A stretch of 64,000 bases of DNA, from positions 248,001-312,000 of the forward strand of contig NZ_JABEPP010000001.1 of assembly GCF_013044135.1 (NCBI RefSeq). Direction: 5' to 3'. Positions 47,152 through 56,949 of this stretch are shown here, in pieces. Numbering within the stretch: position 1 is the stretch's first letter; every line of letters begins with the position of its first letter. This DNA is from Enterovirga aerilata. Lineage in GTDB: Bacteria; Pseudomonadota; Alphaproteobacteria; Rhizobiales; Beijerinckiaceae. A model generated the notes under the pieces. It searched no databases. It was not told where the DNA came from and saw nothing but the letters and a program-made list of their open reading frames with translations. A program made the translations under genes and the position numbers.

Positions 47152-49029
47152 TCAAGCGGCGGCGCTTCGGTGGGGCCGGACGGCCTCCGCCAGCGCCTCG
47201 AAGCCGAAGGGTTTCAGGAGGAAACCGTCGAAGCCGGCGGTCTCGCTGTAGCGCTCGCGCTCCCCGACCATGCTGGCCGTGAGCGCCACGATGCGCAGGC
47301 GTTCGTCCCGGCCGGTCGCGGCCTCGATCTCGCGAATGCGGCGCGTGGCCTCCGCGCCGTCGAGCCCCGGCATGCGCAGGTCCATGAGGATCACGTCGTA
47401 GGGGGGGCGGGCGCCCGAGAGCGCCTCCTCCGCATAGGCCAAGGCCTGCAGGCCGTCCTTCGCCCAATCCACCAGGGTGTCGAGCTTCTGGAGGCTCTTC
47501 ATCGCGACGAGCGCGTTGATCTCGTTGTCCTCCGCGAGCAGAATTCGGAGCGGGCCGGAAACGGCCGGCGCCGGCGCGGCCGGCGGCGGAATATCGGCGA
47601 ATCGCACCGGGGGCGCCTCCGGACGGAGGCGCTCGAAGAGCGAGCGGGCCCGCACGGGTTTCACGAGATAGGCGTCGTAGCCTGCGGCGTGCGGCGATTC
47701 GAGATCGCGCCGCTCGAAGGGCGAAAGGAGCACGATCTTCCGGCGGATGCCGCCGTCCTGCGCCGCCCGGGCGAGCTGCCGGATGTCCGTCTCGCCGAGG
47801 GCGACATCGGCGATCAGCACGTCGAAGCGCGCGGCCCGCATGATCTCGCCGGCGCTCGCGGCGTCCAGCGCGCGCGCCGTCTCGGCCCCCGCCTCGGCGA
47901 GCCGCCGCTCCAGGCAGCGCGGCTCGAAGGGCGAGGCGCCGACGAGCAGCACGCGCAGGTCGAGCCGGTCCGGCTGCGCCTGTCCGCCGGCGGCCGCGGC
48001 CCGGAGGGGCAGCCGGACCCGGAAGATCGAGCCCTGCCCGACGGTGCTCTCCACCTCGATGCGCCCGCCCATCCGCTCGACGATTCGGCGCGTGATCGCG
48101 AGCCCGAGCCCCGTGCCGACGCTGCGGGCCGCCTTCAGTCCGCCCTGCTCGAACTCCTCGAAGATCGCGCCGATCCGGTCGGCCGGAATCCCGGGGCCCG
48201 TGTCCTCGACGGCCAGGACGATCTCCTCGCCCCCTCCGCGCTCGACCGAGATGCAGACCCCTCCGCTCCCGGTGAACTTGACCGCGTTGCCGGCGAGGTT
48301 GAACAGCACCTGCCGCAGCCGGTCCCGGTCCGAGTTGACGACCCTCGGTACGTCGGCGGCCACGAAGCAGGCGATCTCGGTGCCCTTGTCCTGCGCGCGC
48401 GGCGCCAGGAGTTCGACGACGCCCTGGACCAGGCTCTCCAGCTCGAACGGCTCGCAGACGAGATCGATGCGGCCGGCCTCGATCCGGGAGAAGTCGAGGA
48501 TCTCCTCGATCAGCGACAGGAAGGCTTCGGCCGAGCCGCGCAGCGCCTGGACATAGGTGAGCTGCTCGGGCGCCAGCCGCGTGTCCAGGAGCAGGTCGGA
48601 CATGCCCAGGATGCCGTTGAGCGGCGTCCGGAACTCGTGGCTAACCGTCGCCAGGAAGCGGGACTTCGCCTCGCTCGCGGCTTCCGCCCGCGCCCGCGCC
48701 TCCTCCAGCGCCCGCTCGCTCTCGATCCTATCGGTGATCTCGCGCCCGCTCCTGAGGAGCGCGACCGTCCCGTCCGGCTGCGCAAGCTCCCGTTCGGTCC
48801 AGCTGAACCAGCGGACGCCGCTCTCCGTCCTGATCGCCTCGTCGACACGCCGCGTGCCGTCCGGCAGGGTTTCCGGCTCGCGCCGCTCGACGATCTCGGG
48901 CTCGGCCGCCGGGTCGCCGAGCAGCCGCCGGTAGGCCGCGTTCGCCAGGACGATGCGGCCGTCGGCCCCGCGCTGCACGACGGGATCGGGCAGGGCGTCG
49001 AGGATTTGGCCTTTCGGCTCGGCGGACAT
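47152..49029 (-). CDS. Hybrid histidine kinase with PAS and two receiver domains
   Basis: 625 residues, no membrane helix. Order: PAS (~1-105), HisKA with phospho-His in '[18 protein letters not shown]' (about 130), HATPase ('[14 protein letters not shown]', '[11 protein letters not shown]', '[13 protein letters not shown]'), REC1 (~345-455) and REC2 (~480-620). REC2 is intact ('[13 protein letters not shown]', Asp in '[14 protein letters not shown]', 'LTASMVG', 'LLKPFGF'). REC1 has lost the acidic pair ('LLVGASPFE') though Asp ('LIADVAL') and Lys ('YLVKPVR') remain. Cytosolic signal unknown. No output regulator is adjacent. Confidence 0.93.
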   Translation of the reverse strand: MSAEPKGQILDALPDPVVQRGADGRIVLANAAYRRLLGDPAAEPEIVERREPETLPDGTRRVDEAIRTESGVRWFSWTERELAQPDGTVALLRSGREITDRIESERALEEARARAEAASEAKSRFLATVSHEFRTPLNGILGMSDLLLDTRLAPEQLTYVQALRGSAEAFLSLIEEILDFSRIEAGRIDLVCEPFELESLVQGVVELLAPRAQDKGTEIACFVAADVPRVVNSDRDRLRQVLFNLAGNAVKFTGSGGVCISVERGGGEEIVLAVEDTGPGIPADRIGAIFEEFEQGGLKAARSVGTGLGLAITRRIVERMGGRIEVESTVGQGSIFRVRLPLRAAAAGGQAQPDRLDLRVLLVGASPFEPRCLERRLAEAGAETARALDAASAGEIMRAARFDVLIADVALGETDIRQLARAAQDGGIRRKIVLLSPFERRDLESPHAAGYDAYLVKPVRARSLFERLRPEAPPVRFADIPPPAAPAPAVSGPLRILLAEDNEINALVAMKSLQKLDTLVDWAKDGLQALAYAEEALSGARPPYDVILMDLRMPGLDGAEATRRIREIEAATGRDERLRIVALTASMVGERERYSETAGFDGFLLKPFGFEALAEAVRPHRSAAA

Positions 49030-49135
49030 GCGCAGAGATCACCCCGGATTCGGGGCGAGCCTAGCGTCTCCGCTTCTCACGGGCCGTTGAGGAAGATGCT
49101 TACGACAAGCCTAACGGGCCTGCTCCCGCCACGTC

Positions 49136-50092
49136 TCAGATCCGCTCGATGATCTTCTCGCCGAACAGGCCCTGGGGCCGGATCATCAGCACCGCGAGCG
49201 CGATGAAATAGGCCAGCCAGGTCTCGATCCCGCCCCCGATGAGCGGCCCCCAGTAGAACTCCCCGAGCTTCTCGCCGATGCCGATGATCAGGCCGCCGAC
49301 GATCGCGCCCGGGATCGAGGTCAGGCCGCCGAGGATCAGCACCGGCAGCGCCTTCAGCGCGATGACCTGGAGCGCGAAGGAGACCTCCGAGCGGGCGCCC
49401 CACATGATGCCGGTGGCGAGCGCGACGATGCCGGCCGTGAACCAGACCACGACCCAGATCTGGTTCAGCGAGATGCCGACCGAGAGCGCGGCCTTGTGGC
49501 TGTCCGCCACCGCGCGCAGCGCGCGGCCGATTCTGGTCTTCTGGAAGAAGACCGCGAGCGTCGCGACCGCGAGGGAGGCGATGATCGCGGCCGCGATGTC
49601 GATCTTCTGCAGCGAGACGAGGCCGCCGAGGATGGGCAGGTCGATCGCGCCGCTCGGCAGGTAGAGCTGCTCGGTGATCATGCGGCGCGGATTGCCGCCG
49701 AAGATGATCTCGCCGAGCCCGATGAGGAGATAGGTCAGCCCGAAGGTCGCCATGAACAGGATGATGTCGGGCTGGTTCACGAGCGGGCGCAGCACGACGC
49801 GTTCGATCGCGACCGCAAGCACGAACATGACGCCGATCGTGATGGCGAGCGCGAGGAAGGCCGGCACGCCCTTCTCGGCGAGGCCGACGAGGGTCAGGGC
49901 CGAGAACACGACCATGATGCCCTGGGCGAAGTTGAACACGCCCGAGGCCTTGAAGATCAGCACGAAGCCGAGGGCGATCAGCGCGTAGAGAACGCCCGAT
50001 ACGAGCCCTTCCCAGATCGTCTGGACGAGCAGGTCCGGCGCCCCGCCCATCTGGACGAATGGGTCGATGAAGATGCGGTACAGGAGGTCCAT
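49136..50092 (-). CDS. livH: Branched-chain amino acid ABC permease LivH
   Basis: 318 residues from ATG 50092; an ATG at 50149 lies inside the repeat element and is excluded. 'VSGVLYALIALGFVLIFKAS', 'FNFAQGIMVVFSA', 'RIGRALRAVADSHKAALSVG' and 'GGLTSIPGAIVGGLIIGIGE' are LivH hallmarks, with eight hydrophobic helices. A repeat element separates it from livG upstream. Downstream comes a kinase gene, not livM; so the transporter's other membrane subunit is not encoded here. Confidence 0.93.
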   Translation of the reverse strand: MDLLYRIFIDPFVQMGGAPDLLVQTIWEGLVSGVLYALIALGFVLIFKASGVFNFAQGIMVVFSALTLVGLAEKGVPAFLALAITIGVMFVLAVAIERVVLRPLVNQPDIILFMATFGLTYLLIGLGEIIFGGNPRRMITEQLYLPSGAIDLPILGGLVSLQKIDIAAAIIASLAVATLAVFFQKTRIGRALRAVADSHKAALSVGISLNQIWVVVWFTAGIVALATGIMWGARSEVSFALQVIALKALPVLILGGLTSIPGAIVGGLIIGIGEKLGEFYWGPLIGGGIETWLAYFIALAVLMIRPQGLFGEKIIERI

Positions 50093-50107
50093 CAGGCCGC
50101 GATCCCA

Positions 50108-50248
50108 CCTCTCCCCTTGCGGGAGAGGTCGAGTCGCGTGCGGTAGCACGCGACCGGGTGAGGGGACGATCTTCCTCGAGCAGGATCCGACCCCTCACCC
50201 GGACGGCCGCTGCCGCGGCCTGCTCGGCCTCTCCCGCAAGGGGAGAGG
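50108..50248. repeat. Intergenic palindromic repeat element between livG and livH
   Basis: A 141-bp mirror-like element. Each end is a hairpin-forming 21-mer (50108-50128 and 50228-50248) that are exact reverse complements of each other; inside them CCGGGTGAGGGG and CCCCTCACCCGG form a second matching pair. This is the layout of the rhizobial REP/RIME-type repeats, non-autonomous and usually found by the hundred. It fills nearly all of the livG-livH gap and could form a large mRNA structure that lowers livH expression. Confidence 0.85.
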
Positions 50249-50264
50249 CGGGCGCGCTCCGTGA

Positions 50265-51065
50265 TCAATGCGCCACTCCCAGATACGCGTCGATGACCTT
50301 CTGGTCGCGCTTGACCTCGGCCGGGACGCCGTCCGCGATCTTGCGGCCGTATTCCAGGACGACCACGCGGTCGGACAGCTCCATCACGACGCCCATGTCG
50401 TGCTCGATCAGCGCGATGGTGGTGCCGAACTGGGCGTTCACGTCGAGGATGAAGCGGCACATGTCCTCCTTCTCCTCGAGGTTCATGCCGGCCATCGGCT
50501 CGTCGAGCAGCAGCACCTCCGGCTCCATGGCCAGGGCGCGGCCGAGTTCGACGCGCTTCTGCAGGCCGTAGGGAAGCTTGCCGACCGGCACCTTCCGGAT
50601 CGCCTGGATCTCCAGGAAGTCGATGATCTCCTCGACCACGCGGCGGTGCTCCACCTCCTCGGCCATGGCCGGGCCGAAGCGGAGCGCCTGCCAGAGGAAG
50701 CCCCTGTGCATCCTGAGCGAACGCCCGGTCATGATGTTGTCGAGCGTCGTCATGCCCTTGAACAGAGCCACGTTCTGGAAGGTGCGGGCGATGCCGCCGC
50801 GCGCCGCCGCGGACGGGCGCATGCGCTGCCGCCGGGCGCCCTTGAAGGTGATGCAGCCCTCCGTCGGATGGTAGAAGCCGTTGATGCAGTTCAGCATCGA
50901 GGTCTTGCCGGCGCCGTTCGGGCCGATGATGGCGCGGATCTCCCCCTTCTGGATGTCGAAGGAGACGTCGGTCAGCGCCTTCACGCCCCCGAAGGCGAGG
51001 GAGACGTTCTCGACGGAGAGGATCACCTCGCCCTTCACGATGAGCGGTCCGTCGGGGGCTCTCAC
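50265..51065 (-). CDS. livG: Branched-chain amino acid ABC ATPase LivG
   Basis: 266 residues from GTG 51065, which overlaps the TGA of the acyl-CoA synthetase gene as GTGA; GTG 51038 is an alternative nearer the usual start. Walker A 'IIGPNGAGKTSMLNCINGF', signature 'LPYGLQKRVELGRALAM', Walker B 'VLLLDEPMAGMNLEE' and 'ALIEHDMGVVMELSDRV'. LivG is one of two ATPases of HAAT transporters; the LivF partner is not in the window. Coupling to a CoA ligase is common in catabolic liv clusters for aromatic or fatty acids. Confidence 0.93.
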   Translation of the reverse strand: MRAPDGPLIVKGEVILSVENVSLAFGGVKALTDVSFDIQKGEIRAIIGPNGAGKTSMLNCINGFYHPTEGCITFKGARRQRMRPSAAARGGIARTFQNVALFKGMTTLDNIMTGRSLRMHRGFLWQALRFGPAMAEEVEHRRVVEEIIDFLEIQAIRKVPVGKLPYGLQKRVELGRALAMEPEVLLLDEPMAGMNLEEKEDMCRFILDVNAQFGTTIALIEHDMGVVMELSDRVVVLEYGRKIADGVPAEVKRDQKVIDAYLGVAH

Positions 51066-53047
51066 GCCGCCTTCTCCAGCTCGCGCGCGGCCTCTGCCGG
51101 GGGGTGGAGGATCATGTCGCGGATCGCGACGGTGCCGGCCAGGATGCCCTTGCGGCCGTCCTCGAAGGTGACCTCGGTGCGGATGGAGGCTTCCTTCGAG
51201 CCGTCGTAGAGGCCCTGGATCAAGGGTGCGTAGCGCTCGGCGATGAAGCCGCGGCGCACCTTCTGGGTCCTGGTCAGCTCGCCGTCGTCGGCGTCGAGCT
51301 CCTTGGGCAGGATGAGGAAGCGGCGGATCTGCGCCCCGCCCATGCGGGGCTCGGCGGCGAGCGAGCGGTTCACCTCGTCCACGTGCCCGGCCACCATGTC
51401 GTAGACGCGCGGATGCGCCGCCAGCTCCTGGTAGGAGGCGTAGGTCACGTTGTTGCGCTCGGCCCATGAGCCGACCGCCACCAGGTCGATGTTGATGAAG
51501 CAGGCGACGTAGTCGCGCCCGTCCCCGAAGGCGACCGCCTCCTTGATGTTGGGATAGAACTTCAGCTTGTTCTCGACATATTTCGGCGGGAAGAGCGAGC
51601 CGTCGCGCAATCGGCCCACATCCTTGGCGCGGTCGATGATCTTCAGGTGCCCGCGCGCATCGAAGAAGCCGGCGTCGCCGGAGCGGACGAAGCCGTCCGG
51701 CGTCTTGGTTTCGGCCGTCTTCTCCGGGTCCTTGTAATAGGCCTGGAAGACGCCCGGCGAGCGGTAGAGGACCTCTCCGTTCTCGTCGATCCGGATCTCG
51801 ACCTCCGGCGCCGGCCGCCCGACCGTGTCGGCCAGGATCTCGCCGTCGGGCTGCATGGTGACGTAGACCGAGGCCTCGGTCTGCCCGTAGAGCTGCTTCA
51901 GGTTCACGCCGATCGAGCGGTAGAAGCGGAAGATTTCCGGCCCGATCGCCTCGCCGGCCGTGTAGCCGACCTTGATCCGCGACAGGCCGAAGCGGTTGCG
52001 GAGCGGCGCATAGACCAGGGCGTTGCCCAGCCCGTAGATCAGCCGGTCCAGCAAGCCGACGCGCTCGCCGTTGAGGATCGGCTCGCCGACTTTCCTGGCG
52101 TGGCGCAGGAAGTAGTGGAACATGCGCCGCTTGGGCGCGGAGGCGTCCTCCATGCGGACCATGGTCAGGGTCAGCATGTTCTCGAAGACGCGCGGCGGCG
52201 CGAAGGCGTAGGTCGTGCCGATCTCGCGCCTGTCGTCGACGACGGTGTCCGGGCTCTCGGGGCAGTTCACGCAGAGCCCCGTGATGATGGCCTGCGCGTA
52301 GGAGAAGATGTGGTCGCCGACCCAGGCGATCGGCAGATAGGCGATGATCTCGTCCGTCTCGTCGAGCTTGTCGAAGGCCGAGCCGATCTCGCCCGCAAGC
52401 CTGACGTTGTCGAAGGTCAGCATCACGCCCTTGGGCCGGCCCGTCGTGCCCGAGGTGTAGAGGATGATGGAGAGGTCCGAGCCCTTGCCGGCCGCGAGCG
52501 ACGCGTCGAGCTTCTCGACGAGCTCCGGCAGCGTCTCGAGCAGGCGCCGGCCTTCCGTCACGGCGTCGTCGATGGAGGTCAGCCGCGTGTGGTCGTAGGT
52601 CCGAAGGCCCTTCTCCTCGTCGTAGAGGATGTGGTGCAGCTTCGGCAGCCGCTCGGAGACGGAGAGGAGCTTGTCGACCTGCTCCTGGTCCTGCGCGACC
52701 GCGAGGGTCACCTCGGCATGGTCGAGCACATAGGCCATCTCGTCGGCGACCGAATCGGCATAGACCGGCACCGGCACGGCGCCGAGCCATTGCGCGGCGG
52801 CGATCGCCCAGTACAGGCGCGGCCGGTTCTGGCCGACGATCGCGATCTTCGAGCCGCGCTCCACGCCGAGCTTGTCGAGCCCGGCCGCGAAGGCGCGGAC
52901 GATGTCGTGCACCTCGGCCCAGGTCCAGCTCTGCCAGATCCCCAGGTCCTTGTGCCGGAACGCGGGACGCGCGCCGCGGACGCGCGCGTTGCGGACGAGA
53001 AGCTTCGGAAACGTGTCCTCGGCGCCGGGCGCTGGAGCCGCCACCAC
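51062..53047 (-). CDS. AMP-dependent acyl-CoA synthetase
   Basis: 661 residues, long-chain FAA1-type size. Activates a carboxylic acid to its CoA thioester. P-loop 'IILYTSGTTGRPKGVMLT' (about residue 198), 'AGEAIGPEIFRFYRSIGV', 'LYGQTEASVYVTMQPDG' and 'RSGDAGFFDARGHLKIIDR' are present. Two adjacent GTG codons start the frame; the second (53044) has GAGGGAGG at better spacing. Gene order IOR - ligase - livG - livH suggests uptake and activation of aromatic or branched acids followed by 2-oxoacid oxidation. Confidence 0.94.
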   Translation of the reverse strand: MVAAPAPGAEDTFPKLLVRNARVRGARPAFRHKDLGIWQSWTWAEVHDIVRAFAAGLDKLGVERGSKIAIVGQNRPRLYWAIAAAQWLGAVPVPVYADSVADEMAYVLDHAEVTLAVAQDQEQVDKLLSVSERLPKLHHILYDEEKGLRTYDHTRLTSIDDAVTEGRRLLETLPELVEKLDASLAAGKGSDLSIILYTSGTTGRPKGVMLTFDNVRLAGEIGSAFDKLDETDEIIAYLPIAWVGDHIFSYAQAIITGLCVNCPESPDTVVDDRREIGTTYAFAPPRVFENMLTLTMVRMEDASAPKRRMFHYFLRHARKVGEPILNGERVGLLDRLIYGLGNALVYAPLRNRFGLSRIKVGYTAGEAIGPEIFRFYRSIGVNLKQLYGQTEASVYVTMQPDGEILADTVGRPAPEVEIRIDENGEVLYRSPGVFQAYYKDPEKTAETKTPDGFVRSGDAGFFDARGHLKIIDRAKDVGRLRDGSLFPPKYVENKLKFYPNIKEAVAFGDGRDYVACFINIDLVAVGSWAERNNVTYASYQELAAHPRVYDMVAGHVDEVNRSLAAEPRMGGAQIRRFLILPKELDADDGELTRTQKVRRGFIAERYAPLIQGLYDGSKEASIRTEVTFEDGRKGILAGTVAIRDMILHPPAEAARELEKAA

Positions 53048-53191
53048 AACCTCCCTCAGCTCCGGCGGAGCAACCTATAGCCACGCGCGGATTGCTTCCG
53101 CGTCTCGGGCGATGAGCCCGGCCGCGGATTATGTCGCACGGGGATTGCCGGCCCGCAACGCGACGGAAGTCGCACGGGCCGGGGGGGCGAC

Positions 53192-56100
53192 CTACTCCGC
53201 CGCCTGCGCCAGCGTCGGCTCGGGCGAGCGGAAGCGGGCGAGGAGCTCCGCCTCCTCCTTCTTCGCTGCCGCGAGGTGGCGGGCCTTCACGTGGCCGAAG
53301 CCGCGGATCTTGCCGGGCAGCGCCGCGAGCCCGACCGCGGTGGCGTGGTTCGCGGGCGTGAGCCCGGCCAGGATCTCGTCGAGTAGCTTCACGTAATCGG
53401 CCACGAGCTGGCGCTCGACCTTCCGCTCGTGCGTGTAGCCGAAGATGTCGAAAGGCGTGCCGCGCAGACCCTTCAGCTTCGCCAGCATGCCGAACGCCTT
53501 CAGCATCCACGGGCCAAAGCTCATCTTCCTCGGCTCGCCGGTGCGCCGGTCGGTCCGGGCGAGGAGCGGCGGCGCGAGATGGAACTCGAAGCGCAGGTTA
53601 TCGCCCTCGAAGGTGGAGGCGATCTGCTTCGCGAAATGGCCGTTCGTGTAGAGGCGCGCGACCTCGTACTCGTCCTTGTACGCCATCAGCTTGAACAGCG
53701 CGCGGGCGACTGCCTCGGCGAGCGCGGTCGAGCCCGGCACGGCCTTCGCCTCGGCCGCGCGCACCCGCTCCACCAGGTCGCGATAGCGCTTCGCGTAGCC
53801 CGCGTCCTGGTAGTCGGTCAGGAAGGCGACCCGGCGCGCGACCGCCTCGTCCAGCGTCTGGGAAAGGTCGGTCGTGTCGGCGGACGCCTTGCCGGCCGCC
53901 ACGATCGCCCGCACGGCCTCCGGCTCGGCCGCGGCGCGGCGGCCCCACTCGAAGGCGTCGAGGTTCATCTGCACGGCCTCGCCGTTGAGCTCGATCGCCC
54001 GGCGGAGCGCGGCGCGCGACAGCGGCACCCGCCCCGTCTGCCAAGCATAGCCCAGCATGAACATGTTCGCGCCGATCGCATTGCCGAGCAGCGCCAGCGA
54101 AGCCTCCGTGGCGTCCACGAAGGAGAGGCCCGGACCTTGCTCGGTGCGGGCTCCGGCCGCGGCCGCGATCGCCCGCTTCAGGCGCTCGGCCGGAAGCGAG
54201 TAGTCGGCATTGCGGGCGAAATCGCCCGGCATGACCTCGGCCGTGTTGACGACCGCGCCGGTGCGGCCCGGCTTCATGGCCGCGAGCACCTTCTTCGAGC
54301 CGGTCACCACGAGGTCGCAGCCGAGCACGAGGTCGGCCATGCCGGCCGTCACCCGGATGGAGGTGATGTCCTCCTGCCGGTTGGCGAGACGCAGATGGCT
54401 CGTGACCGCGCCGCCTTTCTGGGCGAGGCCCGCCATGTCGATGAGCCCGAGTCCCTTGCCCTCCAGATGCGCGGCCATCCCCATGATCTGGCCGACCGTG
54501 ATCACGCCCGTGCCGCCGACCCCGGTGACGAGGACGTTGAAGGTCTTCTCGATCGCCGGGAGGGCCGGCTCGGGCAATTCGCCCGCCGGCATCGCGGCCG
54601 CCGGGAGGGCGGCCGGCTCCATCTTCTTCGGCTTGGCGCCATGCACCGTCACGAAGGAGGGGCAGAAGCCCTTGATGCAGGAGAAATCCTTGTTGCAGTT
54701 CGACTGGTCGATCCGCCGCTTGCGGCCGAACTCGGTCTCGAGCGGCTGCACGGCGACGCAGTTCGACTTGACCGAGCAGTCGCCGCAGCCCTCGCAGACG
54801 AGGTCGTTGATGATCACGCGCTTGTCGGGGTCCGGGAAGGCGCCGCGCTTCCTGCGCCGACGCTTTTCCGAGGCGCAGGTCTGGTCGTAGATCAGGACCG
54901 ACACGCCGCCGACCTCGGCCAGCTCGCGCTGCACCTCGTCGAGCTCGTCCCGGTGATGGATGGTGAGGCCCGCCGGCCAGCGCACGCCGGCCGGGTACTT
55001 GTCCGGCTCGTCGGTCACCAGGCGGATCGTCTGCACGCCCTCGGCCGCGACCTGCCGGGCGATCATGTCGACGGTGAGCGAGCCCTCGTGCGGCTGCCCG
55101 CCGGTCATCGCGACGGCGTCGTTGAACAGGATCTTGTAGGTGATGTTCGTCTTGGTCGCGACGGCCCAGCGCAGGGCCAGCGAGCCGGAATGGTTGTAGG
55201 TGCCGTCCCCCAGATTCTGGAACATGTGGCCGCGCTTGGAGAACGGCGCCTCGCCGATCCAGTTCGCGCCCTCGCCGCCCATCTGGGTGTAGCCCTCGGT
55301 CTGGCGGTCCATCCACTGCGCCATGAAGTGGCAGCCGATGCCGGCATAGGCGCGGTGGCCTTCGGGAACCCGGGTCGAGGTGTTGTGCGGGCAGCCGGAG
55401 CAGAAACCGGGCGTGCGCACGGCCACGTCGCCGGTGACGGCGAGGAGCGCCTGCGCCTCCTTGAGCTTCGCCACGCGCCCGGCGAGGTCGTCGTTGCGGT
55501 GATAGCGCAGGAGCCGCTCGCCGATCGCGATCGCGATGTCGTTCGTGTCGAGCGCGTATTTCACGGGGAAGAGCCACTTCCCCTGCTCGTCCTTCTTGCC
55601 GACGACGACGGGCTGGTTGGCGGTGCCGTAGAGCTCCTCCCGGACCTGGACCTCGATCAGCGAGCGCTTCTCCTCGACCACGATCACGAGATCGAGCCCG
55701 CGCGCGAAGTCGATCAGCTCCGATTGCGGCAGCGGCCAGGGACAAGCGACCTTGAACAGGCGCAGGCCCATGTCGTTGGCCTTGACCTCGTCGAGGCCGA
55801 GCTCATCCAGGGCCTCGCGGACGTCGAGATAGCTCTTGCCGACCGTGATGATGCCGACCTTCGGGTTGCGGCCGCCCGACAGGATCGTCCTATTGAGGCC
55901 GTTCGCCCGCACGAAGGCGAGCATCGCGTCCCGCTTGAAGTCGTGGAGGCGCGCCTCCTGCTCCAGGAAGGGATCGCGCGGCCGGATGTTGAGTCCCCCG
56001 GGCGGCATCGCGAAGTCCGTCGGGATCTCGATCTTCACGCGATCCACGCGGCCGTCGACGGAGGCGGTCGACTCGATGTTGTCCTTCACGCACTTGACCG

Positions 56101-56707
56101 CGACCCAGGTGCCGCAGAACCGCGACAGCGCGAAGCCGTAGAGCCCGTAATCGAGGATCTCCTGGACACCGGCCGGGTTCAGGATCGGGCTCATCACGTC
56201 CACGAAGGCGAATTCGGACTGGTGCGCGACCGTGGAGGATTCCGCCGTGTGGTCGTCGCCCATCAGGGCGAGGACGCCGCCGTGGCGGGAGGTCCCGGCC
56301 TGATTCGCGTGCCGGAAGACGTCGCCGGTGCGGTCGACGCCGGGGCCTTTCCCGTACCAGACGCCGAAGACGCCGTCGTACTTGCCCTCGCCGCGCATCT
56401 CCGCCTGCTGCGCGCCCCAGAGCGCGGTTGCGGCGAGCTCCTCGTTCAGCCCGGGCTGGAAGACGATATGCGAGGCCTCGAGCTGTCGCTTCGCCTTGTA
56501 GAGGTTGAGGTCCAGCCCGGCGATCGGAGAGCCGCGATAGCCGGAGACGAGGCCCGCCGTGTTCAGGCCGGCCCGGCGGTCGCGCTCCCGCTGCATCAGC
56601 AGCAGGCGGACGATCGCCTGCGTGCCGGTGAGGAAGACCCGCTCCTTCGAGAGGTCGTACTTGTCGTCGAGCGATACGGAGTCGAGAGCAACCTCGGAGA
56701 GGCTCAT
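53192..56707 (-). CDS. Indolepyruvate:ferredoxin oxidoreductase, fused subunits
   Basis: 1171 residues from ATG 56707 (GGAGG eight bases ahead); another ATG at 56722 lacks the ribosome site. Oxidises aryl/2-oxoacids to acyl-CoA with reduction of ferredoxin. IorA-like part: 'VSGYRGSPIAGLDLNLYKAK' and TPP-binding 'GIGCHFMAQWMD', 'NLGDGTYNHSGSLALRWAVA'. Ferredoxin segment 'CEGCGDCSVKSNC' near 645. IorB-like gamma part from ~710: 'VTGVGGTGVITVGQIMGMAA', 'LAQKGGAVTSHLR'. The single-chain form is typical of aerobic alphaproteobacteria. 144 gene-free bases separate it from the ligase. Confidence 0.95.
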   Translation of the reverse strand: MSLSEVALDSVSLDDKYDLSKERVFLTGTQAIVRLLLMQRERDRRAGLNTAGLVSGYRGSPIAGLDLNLYKAKRQLEASHIVFQPGLNEELAATALWGAQQAEMRGEGKYDGVFGVWYGKGPGVDRTGDVFRHANQAGTSRHGGVLALMGDDHTAESSTVAHQSEFAFVDVMSPILNPAGVQEILDYGLYGFALSRFCGTWVAVKCVKDNIESTASVDGRVDRVKIEIPTDFAMPPGGLNIRPRDPFLEQEARLHDFKRDAMLAFVRANGLNRTILSGGRNPKVGIITVGKSYLDVREALDELGLDEVKANDMGLRLFKVACPWPLPQSELIDFARGLDLVIVVEEKRSLIEVQVREELYGTANQPVVVGKKDEQGKWLFPVKYALDTNDIAIAIGERLLRYHRNDDLAGRVAKLKEAQALLAVTGDVAVRTPGFCSGCPHNTSTRVPEGHRAYAGIGCHFMAQWMDRQTEGYTQMGGEGANWIGEAPFSKRGHMFQNLGDGTYNHSGSLALRWAVATKTNITYKILFNDAVAMTGGQPHEGSLTVDMIARQVAAEGVQTIRLVTDEPDKYPAGVRWPAGLTIHHRDELDEVQRELAEVGGVSVLIYDQTCASEKRRRRKRGAFPDPDKRVIINDLVCEGCGDCSVKSNCVAVQPLETEFGRKRRIDQSNCNKDFSCIKGFCPSFVTVHGAKPKKMEPAALPAAAMPAGELPEPALPAIEKTFNVLVTGVGGTGVITVGQIMGMAAHLEGKGLGLIDMAGLAQKGGAVTSHLRLANRQEDITSIRVTAGMADLVLGCDLVVTGSKKVLAAMKPGRTGAVVNTAEVMPGDFARNADYSLPAERLKRAIAAAAGARTEQGPGLSFVDATEASLALLGNAIGANMFMLGYAWQTGRVPLSRAALRRAIELNGEAVQMNLDAFEWGRRAAAEPEAVRAIVAAGKASADTTDLSQTLDEAVARRVAFLTDYQDAGYAKRYRDLVERVRAAEAKAVPGSTALAEAVARALFKLMAYKDEYEVARLYTNGHFAKQIASTFEGDNLRFEFHLAPPLLARTDRRTGEPRKMSFGPWMLKAFGMLAKLKGLRGTPFDIFGYTHERKVERQLVADYVKLLDEILAGLTPANHATAVGLAALPGKIRGFGHVKARHLAAAKKEEAELLARFRSPEPTLAQAAE

Positions 56708-56763
56708 GACCCGGTCCTCCACGCCCCACGGGGCTCAAGCCGGCTGCGGCCGGTCTCGTTCGA

Positions 56764-56786
56764 ATACGTCAGTAATGCTGACATAT
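56764..56786. promoter_or_regulatory. Operator-like dyad upstream of the IOR gene
   Basis: GTCAG-TAATG-CTGAC (56768-56782), extended outward to nine-base arms with one mismatch (56764-56786). It lies 57 bases ahead of the IOR start in the only AT-richer stretch of this gap. A regulator site controlling the IOR-ligase-liv genes is likely; the regulator is not encoded next to it. Confidence 0.5.
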
Positions 56787-56949
56787 GCAGTTTAGAGCGT
56801 CAATCAACTGCGGACGGGCAGGCTGGGTCAAGACGGCCGGAGGTCGCGACGCCCGGATACGCTTCGCTGCGCTCGCCACGCCCACCGGGTCACGGGGTCA
56901 AACCCGAGGCGTCCAGCTCCGCTTCGCGCGGGCGACCAGCGCCCACGCT

